Assembly (NCBI GenBank): GCA_023386045.1
Contig: JAEWKK010000024.1
Location: 11,759 to 75,758 of the forward strand
DNA: 64,000 bases
Source of the DNA: Bacteroidota bacterium
GTDB taxonomy: Bacteria; Bacteroidota; Bacteroidia; Chitinophagales; Chitinophagaceae
Reading direction: 5' to 3'
Translations under genes and position numbers: made by a program
Shown: in pieces, positions 25,892-35,306 of the stretch
Numbering within the stretch: the stretch's first letter is position 1
Layout: each line of letters begins with the position of its first letter
Notes under the pieces: model-generated
What the model was told of the DNA's origin: nothing
The model's database searches: none
Seen by the model: the letters and a program-made list of their open reading frames with translations, nothing else

Positions 25892-27418
25892 ATGAAATTC
25901 AAATCGTTTTTAGCAAAACCCTTTGCCTCCTATATACATGCCCGTATCCGCAAAGGAACGGCAACTGCACTGCAAGACCAGGATGCCATCCTTAAAGAAC
26001 TATTAAAGGTGGGCAAAACCACGCAATTCGGTAAGGATCATGGACTTGAGAAGGTGAACAGTTATGCCGAATTCAAAAATGCAGTGCCCATCCGCGACTA
26101 TGAGGCCTTTAAATCCTATATCGAAAAGATCAAGGAAGGCAAGCATAATATATTATGGAAGGGTAAACCCATCTACTTTGCCAAGACCTCGGGTACTACC
26201 AGCGGCATCAAATACATACCCATCACCAAGGAATCCATCCCAAATCATATCAACACTGCCCGCAATGCCCTCCTTTGCTATATGGCGGAAACCGGCAATA
26301 CCGGGTTTGCAGATGGGAAACTGATCTTTCTTTCAGGATCCCCTGAACTTGAAAGGGTGGGTGGTATTCCCACCGGCAGACTGAGTGGTATCGTCAACCA
26401 CCATATTCCTAAATATTTGAGGTCGAACCAGCTCCCTAGTTATGAAACCAATTGCATTGAAGACTGGGAAACCAAGCTGGATAAAATAGTGGATGAGACC
26501 ATCAGCCAGAATATGACCCTCATCAGCGGTATCCCACCATGGATCCAGATGTATTTCGACCGACTGGAAGAAAGAAGCGGGAAAAAAATCAAAGACCTTT
26601 TTCCTAATTTTTCTGTGATGGTTCATGGAGGTGTCAACTTTGAACCCTACAAAGCCAGGCTGTTTCAAAGTATTGGCCATACCATCCATTCTATTGAAAC
26701 CTTCCCGGCTTCTGAGGGTTTCTTCGCTTTCCAGGACTCACAATCCGCAGAAGGACTTTTATTGAATACCAACAGCGGCATCTTCTTCGAGTTTGTTCCT
26801 GCCGGCGAAATATTCAATGATAATCCAACACGACTTTCATTGCAGGATGTAAAAGTTGGCGAAAACTATGCACTAATAATAAATAACAATGCTGGCTTAT
26901 GGGGATATAATATTGGCGATACCGTTAAGTTCCTGAGCACAGATCCTTACAGGCTCGTAGTAACAGGTAGAACCAAGCATTTTATTTCGGCCTTTGGCGA
27001 ACATGTGATAGGCGAGGAAGTGGAACAGAGTTTATTAAAAGCAGCAGAGGAAGAAAACGTTCGCATTACTGAATTTACCGTGGCGCCCATGATCCAGCAG
27101 GGTGAAGGAAAAAGCTTTCATGAGTGGTTCGTGGAGTTTGAAACAAGTCCAGGTAATATGGAGAGCTTTGCAAAAAAAGTTGATCAGCACCTGCGGGAGA
27201 AAAATATTTATTATGATGACCTGATCAGGGGCAATATCCTGCAGCCGTTGCGGATCAATACGGTGCGCAGGCATGGATTCATTGATTATATGAAATCCGT
27301 GGGCAAGTTGGGAGGTCAGAATAAAGTTCCCCGGTTGAGCAATGATCGCAAACTGGCAGATGAACTGGTAAAGTGGACTGTGAATAACCCCTCCGGTCTG
27401 TCGTCTGTCAGTAATTAA
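25892..27418 (+). CDS. GH3 family acyl-adenylating enzyme
   Basis: A 508-residue protein of the GH3 auxin-responsive family, an acyl-adenylate/amide synthetase fold. Seen motifs: YFAKTSGTTSGIKYIPIT (ATP/phosphate loop), VHGGVNFEPYKARLF, ETFPASEGFFAFQ and WGYNIGDTVKFLSTDPYRLVVTGRTKHFISAFGEHV. Plant relatives conjugate amino acids to hormones. In Bacteroidota the substrate is unknown, although the family is common there. It is a single gene between rplU and dxr. Confidence 0.88.
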   Translation: MKFKSFLAKPFASYIHARIRKGTATALQDQDAILKELLKVGKTTQFGKDHGLEKVNSYAEFKNAVPIRDYEAFKSYIEKIKEGKHNILWKGKPIYFAKTSGTTSGIKYIPITKESIPNHINTARNALLCYMAETGNTGFADGKLIFLSGSPELERVGGIPTGRLSGIVNHHIPKYLRSNQLPSYETNCIEDWETKLDKIVDETISQNMTLISGIPPWIQMYFDRLEERSGKKIKDLFPNFSVMVHGGVNFEPYKARLFQSIGHTIHSIETFPASEGFFAFQDSQSAEGLLLNTNSGIFFEFVPAGEIFNDNPTRLSLQDVKVGENYALIINNNAGLWGYNIGDTVKFLSTDPYRLVVTGRTKHFISAFGEHVIGEEVEQSLLKAAEEENVRITEFTVAPMIQQGEGKSFHEWFVEFETSPGNMESFAKKVDQHLREKNIYYDDLIRGNILQPLRINTVRRHGFIDYMKSVGKLGGQNKVPRLSNDRKLADELVKWTVNNPSGLSSVSN

Positions 27419-27544
27419 ACATCTTTGTAAAAAGCAGGATGATTCCAACATTATCTCAAAATCAAATCAAATCAAACATATTGAAGAAGTGGTCAACTAT
27501 TTGTAACTCACAAAAATGACTAACTTGTTCTTCCAAATCCAAAC

Positions 27545-28714
27545 ATGAATCAAACCTTTCCCGTTAAACGTATTGCCATTTTCGGTTCCACTGGTTCTAT
27601 CGGCACGCAGGCACTTGAAGTCATTGCTGCCAATCCGGATCATTTCTCTGTGGAAGTGCTGACCTGCGGTGGTAATGATGATCTTCTGATTGAACAGGCA
27701 CTTAAACATCAGCCTAATATTGTTGTGGTGGGAGATGAAAGAAAGTACTCCCGCGTTAAAGAAGCACTGGCGCAGACAGACATCAAGGTTTTTGCCGGTG
27801 AAAAAGCATTGGAAGAAGTGGCTTCCATGGATGTTTATGACATGATGCTGGCAGCCATTGTAGGATATGCCGGGTTAAAGCCCACGCTCAATGCCATTAA
27901 AAATGGTAAGCCTGTTGCATTGGCCAACAAGGAAACACTTGTTGTTGCTGGAGATATCATCATGGAAACAGCCATTGCCAACCGCGTACCTGTGATTCCT
28001 GTTGATTCTGAACATTCCGCCATATTTCAATGCCTGGTGGGTGAAGTGCGCAATCCTGTTGAGAAAATTATACTCACTGCTTCTGGGGGACCTTTCCTTG
28101 GGCGTAAACCCAATTACCTGGTGAACGTAAGGCGGGAGCATGCACTGCAGCATCCCAACTGGAGCATGGGTGCCAAAATCAGCATTGACTCTGCTACTCT
28201 CATGAATAAAGGCCTGGAAATGATCGAGGCAAGATGGCTCTTCAACCTGGGTGCCAGCCAGATTGAAGTGCTGGTTCATCCCCAAAGCATTATTCATTCC
28301 ATGGTGCAATTCCAGGATGGAAGTATCAAGGCACAACTGGGTCTGCCTGATATGAAATTACCGATTCAATATGCCATGTCCTTTCCGCAAAGACTGCCCA
28401 ATGATTTTCCACGCTGTGATTTTAAAAAGATCAAAAGTCTCACATTTGAAGAACCTGATCTCAAAACCTTCCGCAACCTGGCACTTGCCATGGAGGCTTT
28501 GAACAAAGGAGGAAACCTTCCCTGTGTGATGAATGCTGCCAACGAGATCGCAGTCTATGCCTTTCTCAAGAACAGGATCGGATTTTTGGACATGACAGAT
28601 GTGATCGAGCGTACAATGAGCAAGGTCACACATATTACAAAACCAACACTGGAAGAATATTTTGAAAGTGATGGCGAAGCCCGCAATTACGCGGCAGATA
28701 TCATCAAGCTCTAA
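27545..28714 (+). CDS. dxr: 1-deoxy-D-xylulose 5-phosphate reductoisomerase
   Basis: Second step of the MEP isoprenoid pathway: rearranges and reduces DXP to 2-C-methyl-D-erythritol 4-phosphate using NADPH and a divalent metal. The 389 residues show the dinucleotide loop FGSTGSIGTQALEV, the metal site VPVDSEHSAIFQ, the flexible loop with SMGAKISIDSATLMNKGLEMIEARWLF, and VHPQSIIHSMV. Length is standard. It is followed by rseP in the same orientation (197-base gap), a neighbourhood often seen in bacteria. Confidence 0.97.
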   Translation: MNQTFPVKRIAIFGSTGSIGTQALEVIAANPDHFSVEVLTCGGNDDLLIEQALKHQPNIVVVGDERKYSRVKEALAQTDIKVFAGEKALEEVASMDVYDMMLAAIVGYAGLKPTLNAIKNGKPVALANKETLVVAGDIIMETAIANRVPVIPVDSEHSAIFQCLVGEVRNPVEKIILTASGGPFLGRKPNYLVNVRREHALQHPNWSMGAKISIDSATLMNKGLEMIEARWLFNLGASQIEVLVHPQSIIHSMVQFQDGSIKAQLGLPDMKLPIQYAMSFPQRLPNDFPRCDFKKIKSLTFEEPDLKTFRNLALAMEALNKGGNLPCVMNAANEIAVYAFLKNRIGFLDMTDVIERTMSKVTHITKPTLEEYFESDGEARNYAADIIKL

Positions 28715-28911
28715 GCAAGGCCACCTGCCATAGGGGCAGTTATAACGTAGATTTATACTTTGCTTACATTATATTGCAGCGCTTTACCTGAAAACTGAAT
28801 GACTGTTGCTGAAAGGATTTTTGCGATCAAGTAAAAGGTGATAGAAAGAAAGCAATTCAGTATCCGGTCTTAACGAAAATAAATTCTTCCTGGAAGAACA
28901 TCGACTGAACT

Positions 28912-30261
28912 ATGTATTTACTTGAAATCAACTGGTCGGCTATACTGGCAAACATTGGTCAATTTATTCTGGCTTTCTCCATATTGGTAGTACTTCACGA
29001 GATGGGGCATTTTCTTCCGGCTAAATGGTTCGGTTGCCGCGTAGAGAAATTCTACCTCTTCTTCAATCCCTGGTTTTCTCTCTGGAAAAAGAAAATTGGC
29101 GAGACTGAATATGGTCTGGGCTGGATACCTCTTGGTGGCTATGTGAAGATTTCAGGAATGGTAGATGAAAGCATGGACAAGGAACAGATGAAATTGCCTG
29201 CACAACCCTGGGAGTTTCGTAGCAAGCCAGCCTGGCAGCGGCTCATCATCATGCTGGGTGGTGTGGTAGTAAATTTTGTTCTGGCACTTGTACTGTTTGC
29301 CATGATACTTTTTGTATGGGGTGAAGAAAGACTTCCTGTAAAGAATATGAAGTATGGCATCAGCACGGATTCATTAGGTACTTCCGTCGGTTTAAAAGAT
29401 GGTGACCTGATCACGAAAGTGAATAATGATTCGGTGAGATATATGAATGATCTGCCGAAGATGATCGCCCTTACAGAAAAAATTACGCTTACTGTGCATC
29501 GTGATGGAAGGGATACCGTGATCACCATGCCTGCTGGATTTTTAAGTACGCTTACCAAGGACCAGCGTCTTGCTTTTGTGGGCGCACGTATTCCTGTAAT
29601 TGTAGATAAGGTAAGCGATGAGATCAAGTATAAGAACGGTGAATTAAAGAGTGGTGACCAGCTGGTGGCCATCAATGATCAACCTTTTCAGTTTTACCAC
29701 GAGTTTGACAGGATCAAAAAGAATTATAAGAACCAGGTGGTAGATCTCACTGCCTTGCGTGGTGGCGATACAGCCCATATCCAGTTGCAATTATCTGAAA
29801 CAGGTAGCGTGGGCTTTCTTCCCAAAGGACCTTATGAGCAGCTGGGTTCAGAAAAAAGAGAGTACAGTTTCTTTGAAGCCATTCCTGCCGGTATCTCTCA
29901 TGGTGTGCAGAGGCTGGGAGAGTATATGACGGGAATTAAATTGCTCTTCACTTCCAAAGAACATAAAGTGAGTGATAACCTGGGCAGTGTGGTGAGTATT
30001 GGTAAAACTTTTGGTGGATCATGGGACTGGTACCGTTTCTGGACCATGACTGCTTTATTCTCCATCATTCTTGCCTTCATGAATATTCTTCCCATTCCCG
30101 CGCTTGATGGAGGTCACGCCTTATTTACCTTATATGAAATGATCACCGGACGTAAGCCCAGCGACAAATTCATGGAATATGCTCAAATGGTAGGTATGGT
30201 GCTTCTCCTGGGCCTGATGCTCTATGCTTTCGGTCTGGATATCTGGAGGATGTTCAGGTAG
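28912..30261 (+). CDS. rseP: Site-2 intramembrane metalloprotease RseP
   Basis: Cleaves transmembrane anti-sigma factors or signal-peptide remnants inside the inner membrane. The 449 residues show the zinc motif VVLHEMGHFLPAKWFG (H29, E30, H33) in the first helix, two central PDZ-type domains (about 125-210 and 215-300), and the third ligand motif LPIPALDGGHALF near 395 before the last helices. The length fits the family. The only neighbour on the strand is dxr. Confidence 0.95.
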   Translation: MYLLEINWSAILANIGQFILAFSILVVLHEMGHFLPAKWFGCRVEKFYLFFNPWFSLWKKKIGETEYGLGWIPLGGYVKISGMVDESMDKEQMKLPAQPWEFRSKPAWQRLIIMLGGVVVNFVLALVLFAMILFVWGEERLPVKNMKYGISTDSLGTSVGLKDGDLITKVNNDSVRYMNDLPKMIALTEKITLTVHRDGRDTVITMPAGFLSTLTKDQRLAFVGARIPVIVDKVSDEIKYKNGELKSGDQLVAINDQPFQFYHEFDRIKKNYKNQVVDLTALRGGDTAHIQLQLSETGSVGFLPKGPYEQLGSEKREYSFFEAIPAGISHGVQRLGEYMTGIKLLFTSKEHKVSDNLGSVVSIGKTFGGSWDWYRFWTMTALFSIILAFMNILPIPALDGGHALFTLYEMITGRKPSDKFMEYAQMVGMVLLLGLMLYAFGLDIWRMFR

Positions 30262-30586
30262 GGGATAGATCATAGTTCATGGTTCATGGTTTATGGATGG
30301 CATATGGCGAATGGCATATAGTATCATCAAGGAGGTGAAGCCTTTTTTATCGGGAATAAAGGACCAACTTTATTGCCCCATTTCAGCTGTTAGCATTGGT
30401 CAGGGTCTTACTCAATAGAATTAACTCATTTCATTTATCACTACTTCGAAATCTTCCTCGCTTTTTTGAATTTATCTGCAGTAATGATGGTCTATGGTCC
30501 ATCGACTATGGTCTATGGTTTATATCGTACATCGTCCATAGACGATCACTATAGTTAAGAAATTTCTGAACGCTGAGTCAGGAAAA
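30262..30586. repeat. 7-base-period CATGG/CATATGG arrays
   Basis: This 325-base gap holds two degenerate arrays with a 7-base period: 30268-30322 (TTCATGG TTCATGG TTTATGG ... GCATATG) and 30482-30545 (GTCTATG GTCCATC GACTATG). The first begins right after the rseP stop. I see no gene in it. Confidence 0.7.
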
Positions 30587-31129
30587 TCAATAACAGTATT
30601 TATTCAATAGATCATTCATCACACCCTTTCTTTTTGCTTTTTTAGCCCTTCTTAAAAGAAATGGTTCAATAAGTGAAAGAAAACCTGTGAACCTGCAATC
30701 TGAATGTTCCATGAGTACAGCCAGGTGATCCATCTTGCTGGGAATGCCTTTGTTGTTGGTGAGTCCATCATCTGCCAGGCCATATCCGATACAAAGACTT
30801 TCAAGAAAGCGCTTTTCAGCAGGGAAGATCTTTACCTGGAATCGTATGGTCTCTTTACCAGGGTTATAAAAACGATGCACTTCATTCATTGGCGCAGTTG
30901 CGGTTTCGTTACCCTGGAGCCTGAGTTTTTTCTTTCCTACATCAACACCAAGTACGCCTTCCACAGGAATGAAGGTTTCATTAAATGAAGTATGATAATG
31001 TTTAGGAGTACCGCCACCCGCTGCCAGTTCCACTTCTACCAGGATGTGATCACCATTAGTCTCTTCCGAAGTTTTCAAAACAGTGACCTTGTCCTTAACC
31101 TTGGGATTGTAAAAAACTCTTTTTTCCAT
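30587..31129 (-). CDS. Cupin-domain protein
   Basis: A 180-residue protein with a single cupin barrel (about 20-105). Metal-ligand motifs are present: GGGTPKHYHTSFNETFIPVEG (H-x-H and E) and a later histidine in MNEVHRFYNPG. The C-terminal 70 residues are helical and basic (EPFLLRRAKKAKRKG). Relatives are small-molecule binding or isomerase/dioxygenase-like proteins with unassigned substrates. Single gene. Confidence 0.75.
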   Translation of the reverse strand: MEKRVFYNPKVKDKVTVLKTSEETNGDHILVEVELAAGGGTPKHYHTSFNETFIPVEGVLGVDVGKKKLRLQGNETATAPMNEVHRFYNPGKETIRFQVKIFPAEKRFLESLCIGYGLADDGLTNNKGIPSKMDHLAVLMEHSDCRFTGFLSLIEPFLLRRAKKAKRKGVMNDLLNKYCY

Positions 31130-31544
31130 TTTTTAAAATGAAGCTATCGACCTGGCTTTTCATAATAAATCAACTGCTGACTGAATTGGGATTATTGATT
31201 CATGAAATGTGCTGGTTTGATCATTATCAGGTAATGGAAAGAATAAATTGAAAAAATGATGCTTCAAAAGCTATCATCAGGCAACCAATAAGTTAATGGT
31301 AATTCCTTCCTTCACTTTAAACAATATAAAGTGATCATCACTTTGACATTTGAGCTAAATGTGCAATAAAGTCAGAAAGATTAAGAGGTTAATATGACCT
31401 GACTTGTTACTAAACTCCTGTATTCAGAATCAGTTGAATTTGCCGGCATCAGGCAGATGGTTTAGTTTTTGTGTTCTTTAATTTAGTAACCAAACCAGAT
31501 AAGGCTACTTATTGGTTGTTTTACATTCAGTCAAATGAAAATTT
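31130..31544. other. Intergenic region between divergent genes
   Basis: 415 AT-rich bases between the divergent cupin and DUF305 genes. The only structure I can support is the 17-bp palindrome at 31328. Confidence 0.5.
31328..31344. promoter_or_regulatory. 17-bp palindrome, candidate operator
   Basis: AAAGTGAT-C-ATCACTTT, perfect 8-base arms, placed 200 bases from both divergent starts. Symmetry suggests a dimeric regulator site; the protein is unknown. Confidence 0.4.
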
Positions 31545-32024
31545 ATGGATCAGGTAAAAAGCAACTCGCAATTGCAAGGCATGAGTTACAAAAAGTTTAT
31601 CATCATGTTGTTGATTTCCTTTTTAGTGATGTACGCCGTAATGTTCCTGAATATGGACAGTTTGAGTCATTACCATACTAGTACTACCCGTATCTATATG
31701 GCTTTGCTAATGATAGCTCCAATGGCGGTATTGATGATGGCGATGATGGGGAAAATGTATCCGGATAAAAAGCTAAATACAGGCATCATCATAGGCAGCA
31801 TCGTGCTCTTTGGATTGATCCTTGCAGCGCTGCGTACACAAACTCCCATTGGTGATGTGCAATACATGAAAGCCATGATCCCGCACCATTCTTCTGCTAT
31901 CATGGTAAGCAAACATGCGGAAATCAAAGACCCGGAATTAAAAACTTTATCAGAGCAAATCATTAAATCGCAGGAAGTAGAGATTGCTCAGATGGAAGCG
32001 ATCCTGAAAAGAATGAAACAATAA
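31545..32024 (+). CDS. DUF305 membrane protein
   Basis: A 159-residue protein with three hydrophobic helices (about 17-36, 48-67, 77-95) followed by the DUF305 helical domain: MKAMIPHHSSAIMVSKHAEIKDPELKTLSEQIIKSQEVEIAQM. The His pair and the EIxQM end are the family signature; the domain has a ferritin-like fold and is often encoded near metal-resistance genes. No such neighbour is seen here, so the role is open. Confidence 0.88.
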   Translation: MDQVKSNSQLQGMSYKKFIIMLLISFLVMYAVMFLNMDSLSHYHTSTTRIYMALLMIAPMAVLMMAMMGKMYPDKKLNTGIIIGSIVLFGLILAALRTQTPIGDVQYMKAMIPHHSSAIMVSKHAEIKDPELKTLSEQIIKSQEVEIAQMEAILKRMKQ

Positions 32025-32094
32025 GTGCGACTTAAGCAGTATTTCGCTGACAATGGTACATGTCCGGAGCTGAAATTATGGTGAAGGGCGCCCA

Positions 32095-32227
32095 AGCCCA
32101 CAGAATGAAAAGCCCACCTACGCTCTCGGCCGCCATAGTGATATGGAGGCGGTAAAGCTTCGGTGGGCGATTCCACCTTCGCTCTTTGGCTGCTGAAGTA
32201 ATACAGAAGCGGTGAAGCTACGGTGGA
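32095..32227. repeat. CCACC hairpin repeat, copy 1
   Basis: A 133-base unit holding two imperfect hairpins, the first CCCACC...GGCCGCC/GGCGGT...GGTGGG, the second TCCACC...AGCTACGGTGGA. A second copy starts 188 bases later. The 32025-32422 gap contains only these copies. Confidence 0.75.
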
Positions 32228-32282
32228 TGAATATGAAATAAATATCAAATCGTTGAACCAAATGGTGGACTGCGTCCACCGT

Positions 32283-32416
32283 AGCCCGCAGAATAAAAAG
32301 CCCACCTACGCTCTGCGGCCGCCATAGTAAAACGGCGGTAGTAAAGCTTCGGTGGGCGCTTCCACCTTCGCTCTTTGGCCGCTGTAGTAATACGGAAGCG
32401 GTGAAGCTACGGTGGA
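32283..32416. repeat. CCACC hairpin repeat, copy 2 next to tmRNA
   Basis: Same unit as at 32095, with compensating-type changes in the stems (GGCCGCC/GGCGGT kept). It ends 7 bases before the tmRNA 3' end, so it may act as or beside its terminator. Confidence 0.75.
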
Positions 32417-32422
32417 CAAGTG

Positions 32423-32791
32423 TGGAGGTGACCGGAATCGAACCGGTGTCCAAACATGATTTTCAAAAGCTTTCTACATGCTTATTTCAGAATTGATTGT
32501 CGGGGAGGCGCAGGAACTGAACAAACCAACATCTTCCTTAGCTGAATGGTCTTAGACAACAGTCACAGCCTTCTGTTGCCGCAACCTATGTTTGTTTTAA
32601 GTCGGCGGCGGCGCATGGAAATAGGTGAACCTGCGCGGCGGCCCTAATGACTACTTAATCACTGATTAGGCAGCCATGGCATACTGTGTATTGCCATTTG
32701 TAGTTTGAATATTCAGATTTACGAGCTAATTATCCAACGCTCGGCATGCTTACACTTTCAAAGATCGATGCTGTCAAAACCATACACCCCC
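32423..32791 (-). ncRNA. ssrA: tmRNA (SsrA)
   Basis: Rescues stalled ribosomes by trans-translation together with SmpB. The 5' end GGGGGTGTATGGTTTTGACA pairs with the 3' end CACCTCC (one G-U) to form the tRNA-like acceptor stem. The T-arm ACCGGTTCGATTCCGGT is intact and the discriminator is A; CCA is not encoded. Length is 369 bases, one-piece type. The internal tag reading frame sits at 32666-32695. Confidence 0.96.
32666..32695 (-). other. tmRNA proteolysis-tag reading frame
   Basis: Nine sense codons GGC AAT ACA CAG TAT GCC ATG GCT GCC then TAA give GNTQYAMAA. The length and the YAMAA end match tags known from Bacteroidota (for example GE..YAxAA types), recognised by ClpXP. The resume codon GGC is inferred from tag length. 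Confidence 0.8.
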
Positions 32792-33157
32792 AAATAATAG
32801 AACCAGGAGCGAAGAGCGGTGAAACAAAGCGCTCTGCTGATGGCAGCCTGCAAATTTAATCAATTGAACCGGATTTGAACGTGAGTGGATTCTTAAAGTA
32901 AATGATTACTGATAGTTCATATGCCCCGCTTATGGATTATCAGCAGCTTGAATTGATTCAAATGTTGCAGATTCATTAACTTATTTGTTTTACAGGCTTT
33001 CGGATGTTGAAAGCTATAATAGAGCTATAGTCGGGCTATAGTCAAACTGTATTCAAACACTGGATTTGATGGTTTTTTAACAGCAGGAGGATTAATCTGC
33101 TTTGCAGGCTGTTGGTCATTGTGATAGCATTGGCATTTCATTATCAATTTTTACTCC
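32792..33157. other. Intergenic stretch upstream of tmRNA
   Basis: 366 bases with no gene. It must contain the tmRNA promoter on the minus strand, but I could not place the motif confidently. A 9-base direct repeat GCTATAGTC occurs at 33024 and 33035. Confidence 0.4.
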
Positions 33158-33715
33158 ATGGCCATCTCCTTTAAAAATATCATTACACAGGGACTGTCAG
33201 GAAAGATAGCCGGTATTGTATTTCGCCAGTGGTATGGTAAAACAGTAGTGGCCAAAGAGCAAAGTCCATATTATAGCAATTCTCCTGCGCAACAAAAACA
33301 CCGGGTTCTTTTTCAACAGGCGAGTGCCTATGCAAAGAATGTCCTACTCCTTCCTGAGCTTTTGCAGTTTTATCAATCAAGATTGAAGGGTGGACAAAGA
33401 GCTTATAACCTGGCATTGGCTGATTATCTCCAACCACCGGTAATTCATTCCATCAATAAAGATGCTTACCAGGGTAAGTCTGGAGATCCTATTCTTGCCA
33501 TGGTGACTGATAATGGCAAGGTGGTTTCTGTAAAGATGAAAATCATTCAGTCTGATGGCAGCCTGTTGAATGAAGCTGCGGCTGTACTGCAGGCCGATGG
33601 ATTGCATTGGAAGTATGCGGCTTCTGTTTCATTTGCTATCACTGCAGGTACGGTTGTCAGGGTGGAGGCTTTGGATCTGGCGGGAAGATTAACGGTGAGA
33701 GAAGAGATTTTGTAA
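33158..33715 (+). CDS. Unknown protein with two-part layout
   Basis: A 185-residue protein with no recognised family. The N-terminal part (GLSGKIAGIVFRQWYGKTVVAKEQ, about 12-36) faintly resembles the start of DUF6266-like Bacteroidota proteins (GKxGxVVxxxWKG). A helical middle follows (about 45-95) and then a strand-rich end (about 105-185, ILAMVTDNGKVVSVKMKIIQSDG, VVRVEALDLAGRLTVREEIL). No signal peptide. It stands alone. Confidence 0.6.
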   Translation: MAISFKNIITQGLSGKIAGIVFRQWYGKTVVAKEQSPYYSNSPAQQKHRVLFQQASAYAKNVLLLPELLQFYQSRLKGGQRAYNLALADYLQPPVIHSINKDAYQGKSGDPILAMVTDNGKVVSVKMKIIQSDGSLLNEAAAVLQADGLHWKYAASVSFAITAGTVVRVEALDLAGRLTVREEIL

Positions 33716-33830
33716 AGAGTGTTCTTAAGAAAGTTTAGAGGCAACTTTTTCTCAATTCCATATGATCATTAAAATAGTTTCACCTTTTCAGTTTTCCCAT
33801 TTCTAATTAAACAATTTCGTTTTCCCCTTT

Positions 33831-34418
33831 TTACCGGCTAATGTCATTCAGGCCTTTGCCACTCAATATGGCGTTTGTATATTTTTCAATTCTTGAGACC
33901 CTGGTAGTTGATTGTTTGGGTTGTGAAAAATAAAGTAAATAAGCCCTTTGCCTGCCAGGCGTGAGTGCCTCAAATGCTTTCTTTAGTGAAGGCTTTTTCT
34001 TTAGCTGCTGCTGAAATTCTTCCGGCATGGGAAAAGCTTCAGTCTTTTTTAATTCAACCTTCAAACCGGCTTTCTCCACTTCAATGGCTTCGTGTATATA
34101 AGCTTTGATGGTACGTTGCAGCTTTTCGATTTCTTTGAGTTGGGTGAAGCGGATCTGTCTTGCCGACTGCACGTTCTCCGTTTGCCTGATTAGAACTCCG
34201 GCTTCATCCTGTAGCAAAGCTCCTTTGAAAAAAAGAAGAGCACAGTATTCCTTAAAACCATGTATCAAAACAATATTGCTTTTCTGAAAAGTATAGCAGG
34301 GCTGTCCCCACTTTAATTCTTCATTGAGGCCACATGATAAAATGATCTTTCTGAGATGTTTGAATTCATCCTGCCATTTTCCTTCTTTTTCGAAAAAGAA
34401 ATCAAGTTTTGGATTCAT
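33831..34418 (-). CDS. YdeI/OmpD-associated, DUF1801-type protein
   Basis: A 195-residue cytoplasmic protein with an N-terminal DUF1801-like domain (LRKIILSCGLNEELKWGQPCYTFQKSNIVLIHGFKEYCALLFFKG) and a C-terminal YdeI-type tail (FEALTPGRQRAYLLYFSQPKQSTTRVSRIEKY). Function is unknown; the fold is related to small ligand-binding proteins. It is the last gene of an operon and overlaps the DoxX-like gene by 4 bases (ATGA). Confidence 0.85.
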   Translation of the reverse strand: MNPKLDFFFEKEGKWQDEFKHLRKIILSCGLNEELKWGQPCYTFQKSNIVLIHGFKEYCALLFFKGALLQDEAGVLIRQTENVQSARQIRFTQLKEIEKLQRTIKAYIHEAIEVEKAGLKVELKKTEAFPMPEEFQQQLKKKPSLKKAFEALTPGRQRAYLLYFSQPKQSTTRVSRIEKYTNAILSGKGLNDISR

Positions 34419-34831
34419 GGTTTGATTTGGTTTGGTGATGAGATGATTTTTCTGTCTGCAGGCCTGAAATACCAGGAGATCACAGTGAGCGTCAATAATA
34501 ACAGGGAAGGTAATAATTCCACTGGTTCATGATGGGAGGCTATATGTGAGAAAATTGCCCCGGACATGATAAAGAAAAAACCGGCATAGGCCCATTCTTT
34601 CAATAAAGGGAAAGCGGGTATTAAAATGGCGATCACTCCCAGCAATTTCCAGACACCCAGCAGTGTCAGAAAATAGACCGGGTAACCTAATTGCATTATG
34701 CCTTCTGTACCTGGTGGTGCCAGCGCACCTTCCTGTTTCAATTGCATTAACTGAACGAGGCCGGTAGCGGTCATGCCTAAGGAAAGCCAGATAGTTGCTA
34801 TCCAGTAAATAATCCTGTTCCTTTTTTTCAT
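34415..34831 (-). CDS. DoxX family membrane protein
   Basis: A 138-residue protein with four hydrophobic helices (about 8-27, 52-72, 77-97, 104-121), matching DoxX-like proteins (LGYPVYFLTLLGVWKLLGVIAILIPAFPLLKEWAYAGFFF). The role of this small branch is unknown. It overlaps both neighbours by 4 bases, so translation is coupled through the operon. Confidence 0.85.
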   Translation of the reverse strand: MKKRNRIIYWIATIWLSLGMTATGLVQLMQLKQEGALAPPGTEGIMQLGYPVYFLTLLGVWKLLGVIAILIPAFPLLKEWAYAGFFFIMSGAIFSHIASHHEPVELLPSLLLLTLTVISWYFRPADRKIISSPNQIKP

Positions 34832-35304
34832 GACTGCTTTTTTAGTTTGCCAGCTATTTCCTGTAGGCGCTGGTGTGCCATATTGAGTCCTTGTGCAAAG
34901 GGCAATTTCAGCATCTGGTCACGCTGTGCTACAGACTTATAAACGATCTGCATATTCAGTCGACTGGTTTCATCATTAATCTTTTCAAATTCAAGAAATT
35001 CCAGTTGAACGCCAAAAGATGCATTCTCCATTTCAAAGGTTCGGATGATCTTCTGCTCTGGCAAAAATTCATGGATCACGCCATGGGCGCGAAATACAGG
35101 CTTTCCCTGACCATCCCTGGTTTCATACTGCCAGCCACCATGCTGTTTGTTTTCCAGCTTCAATACTTTTGTTCCCATCCATTGTTCTACCAGCTCTGGA
35201 TCTGAATATGCCAGGAAAAGCAATTCCAGCGGAAGATCAAAATCCCTGGTGATCATGATTTCCTGGCGACCTTCTTCTGCTTTGATCTTGGTTTTCTGTT
35301 CCAT
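34828..35304 (-). CDS. SRPBCC (AHSA1-type) domain protein
   Basis: A 158-residue START/Bet v1-fold protein: ITRDFDLPLELLFLAYSDPELVEQWMGT at the start, VFRAHGVIHEFLPEQKIIRTFEMENASFG in the middle and the long C-terminal helix at the end. Such proteins are often encoded directly after an ArsR-type regulator, as here (2-base gap). Ligand unknown. Confidence 0.9.
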   Translation of the reverse strand: MEQKTKIKAEEGRQEIMITRDFDLPLELLFLAYSDPELVEQWMGTKVLKLENKQHGGWQYETRDGQGKPVFRAHGVIHEFLPEQKIIRTFEMENASFGVQLEFLEFEKINDETSRLNMQIVYKSVAQRDQMLKLPFAQGLNMAHQRLQEIAGKLKKQS

Positions 35305-35306
35305 GG

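Noticed and set aside
32118..32453. 111-codon minus-strand ORF with HRSFTASVLLQ repeats
   Set aside because: The protein repeats are translation of the CCACC hairpin units and the frame runs into the tmRNA.
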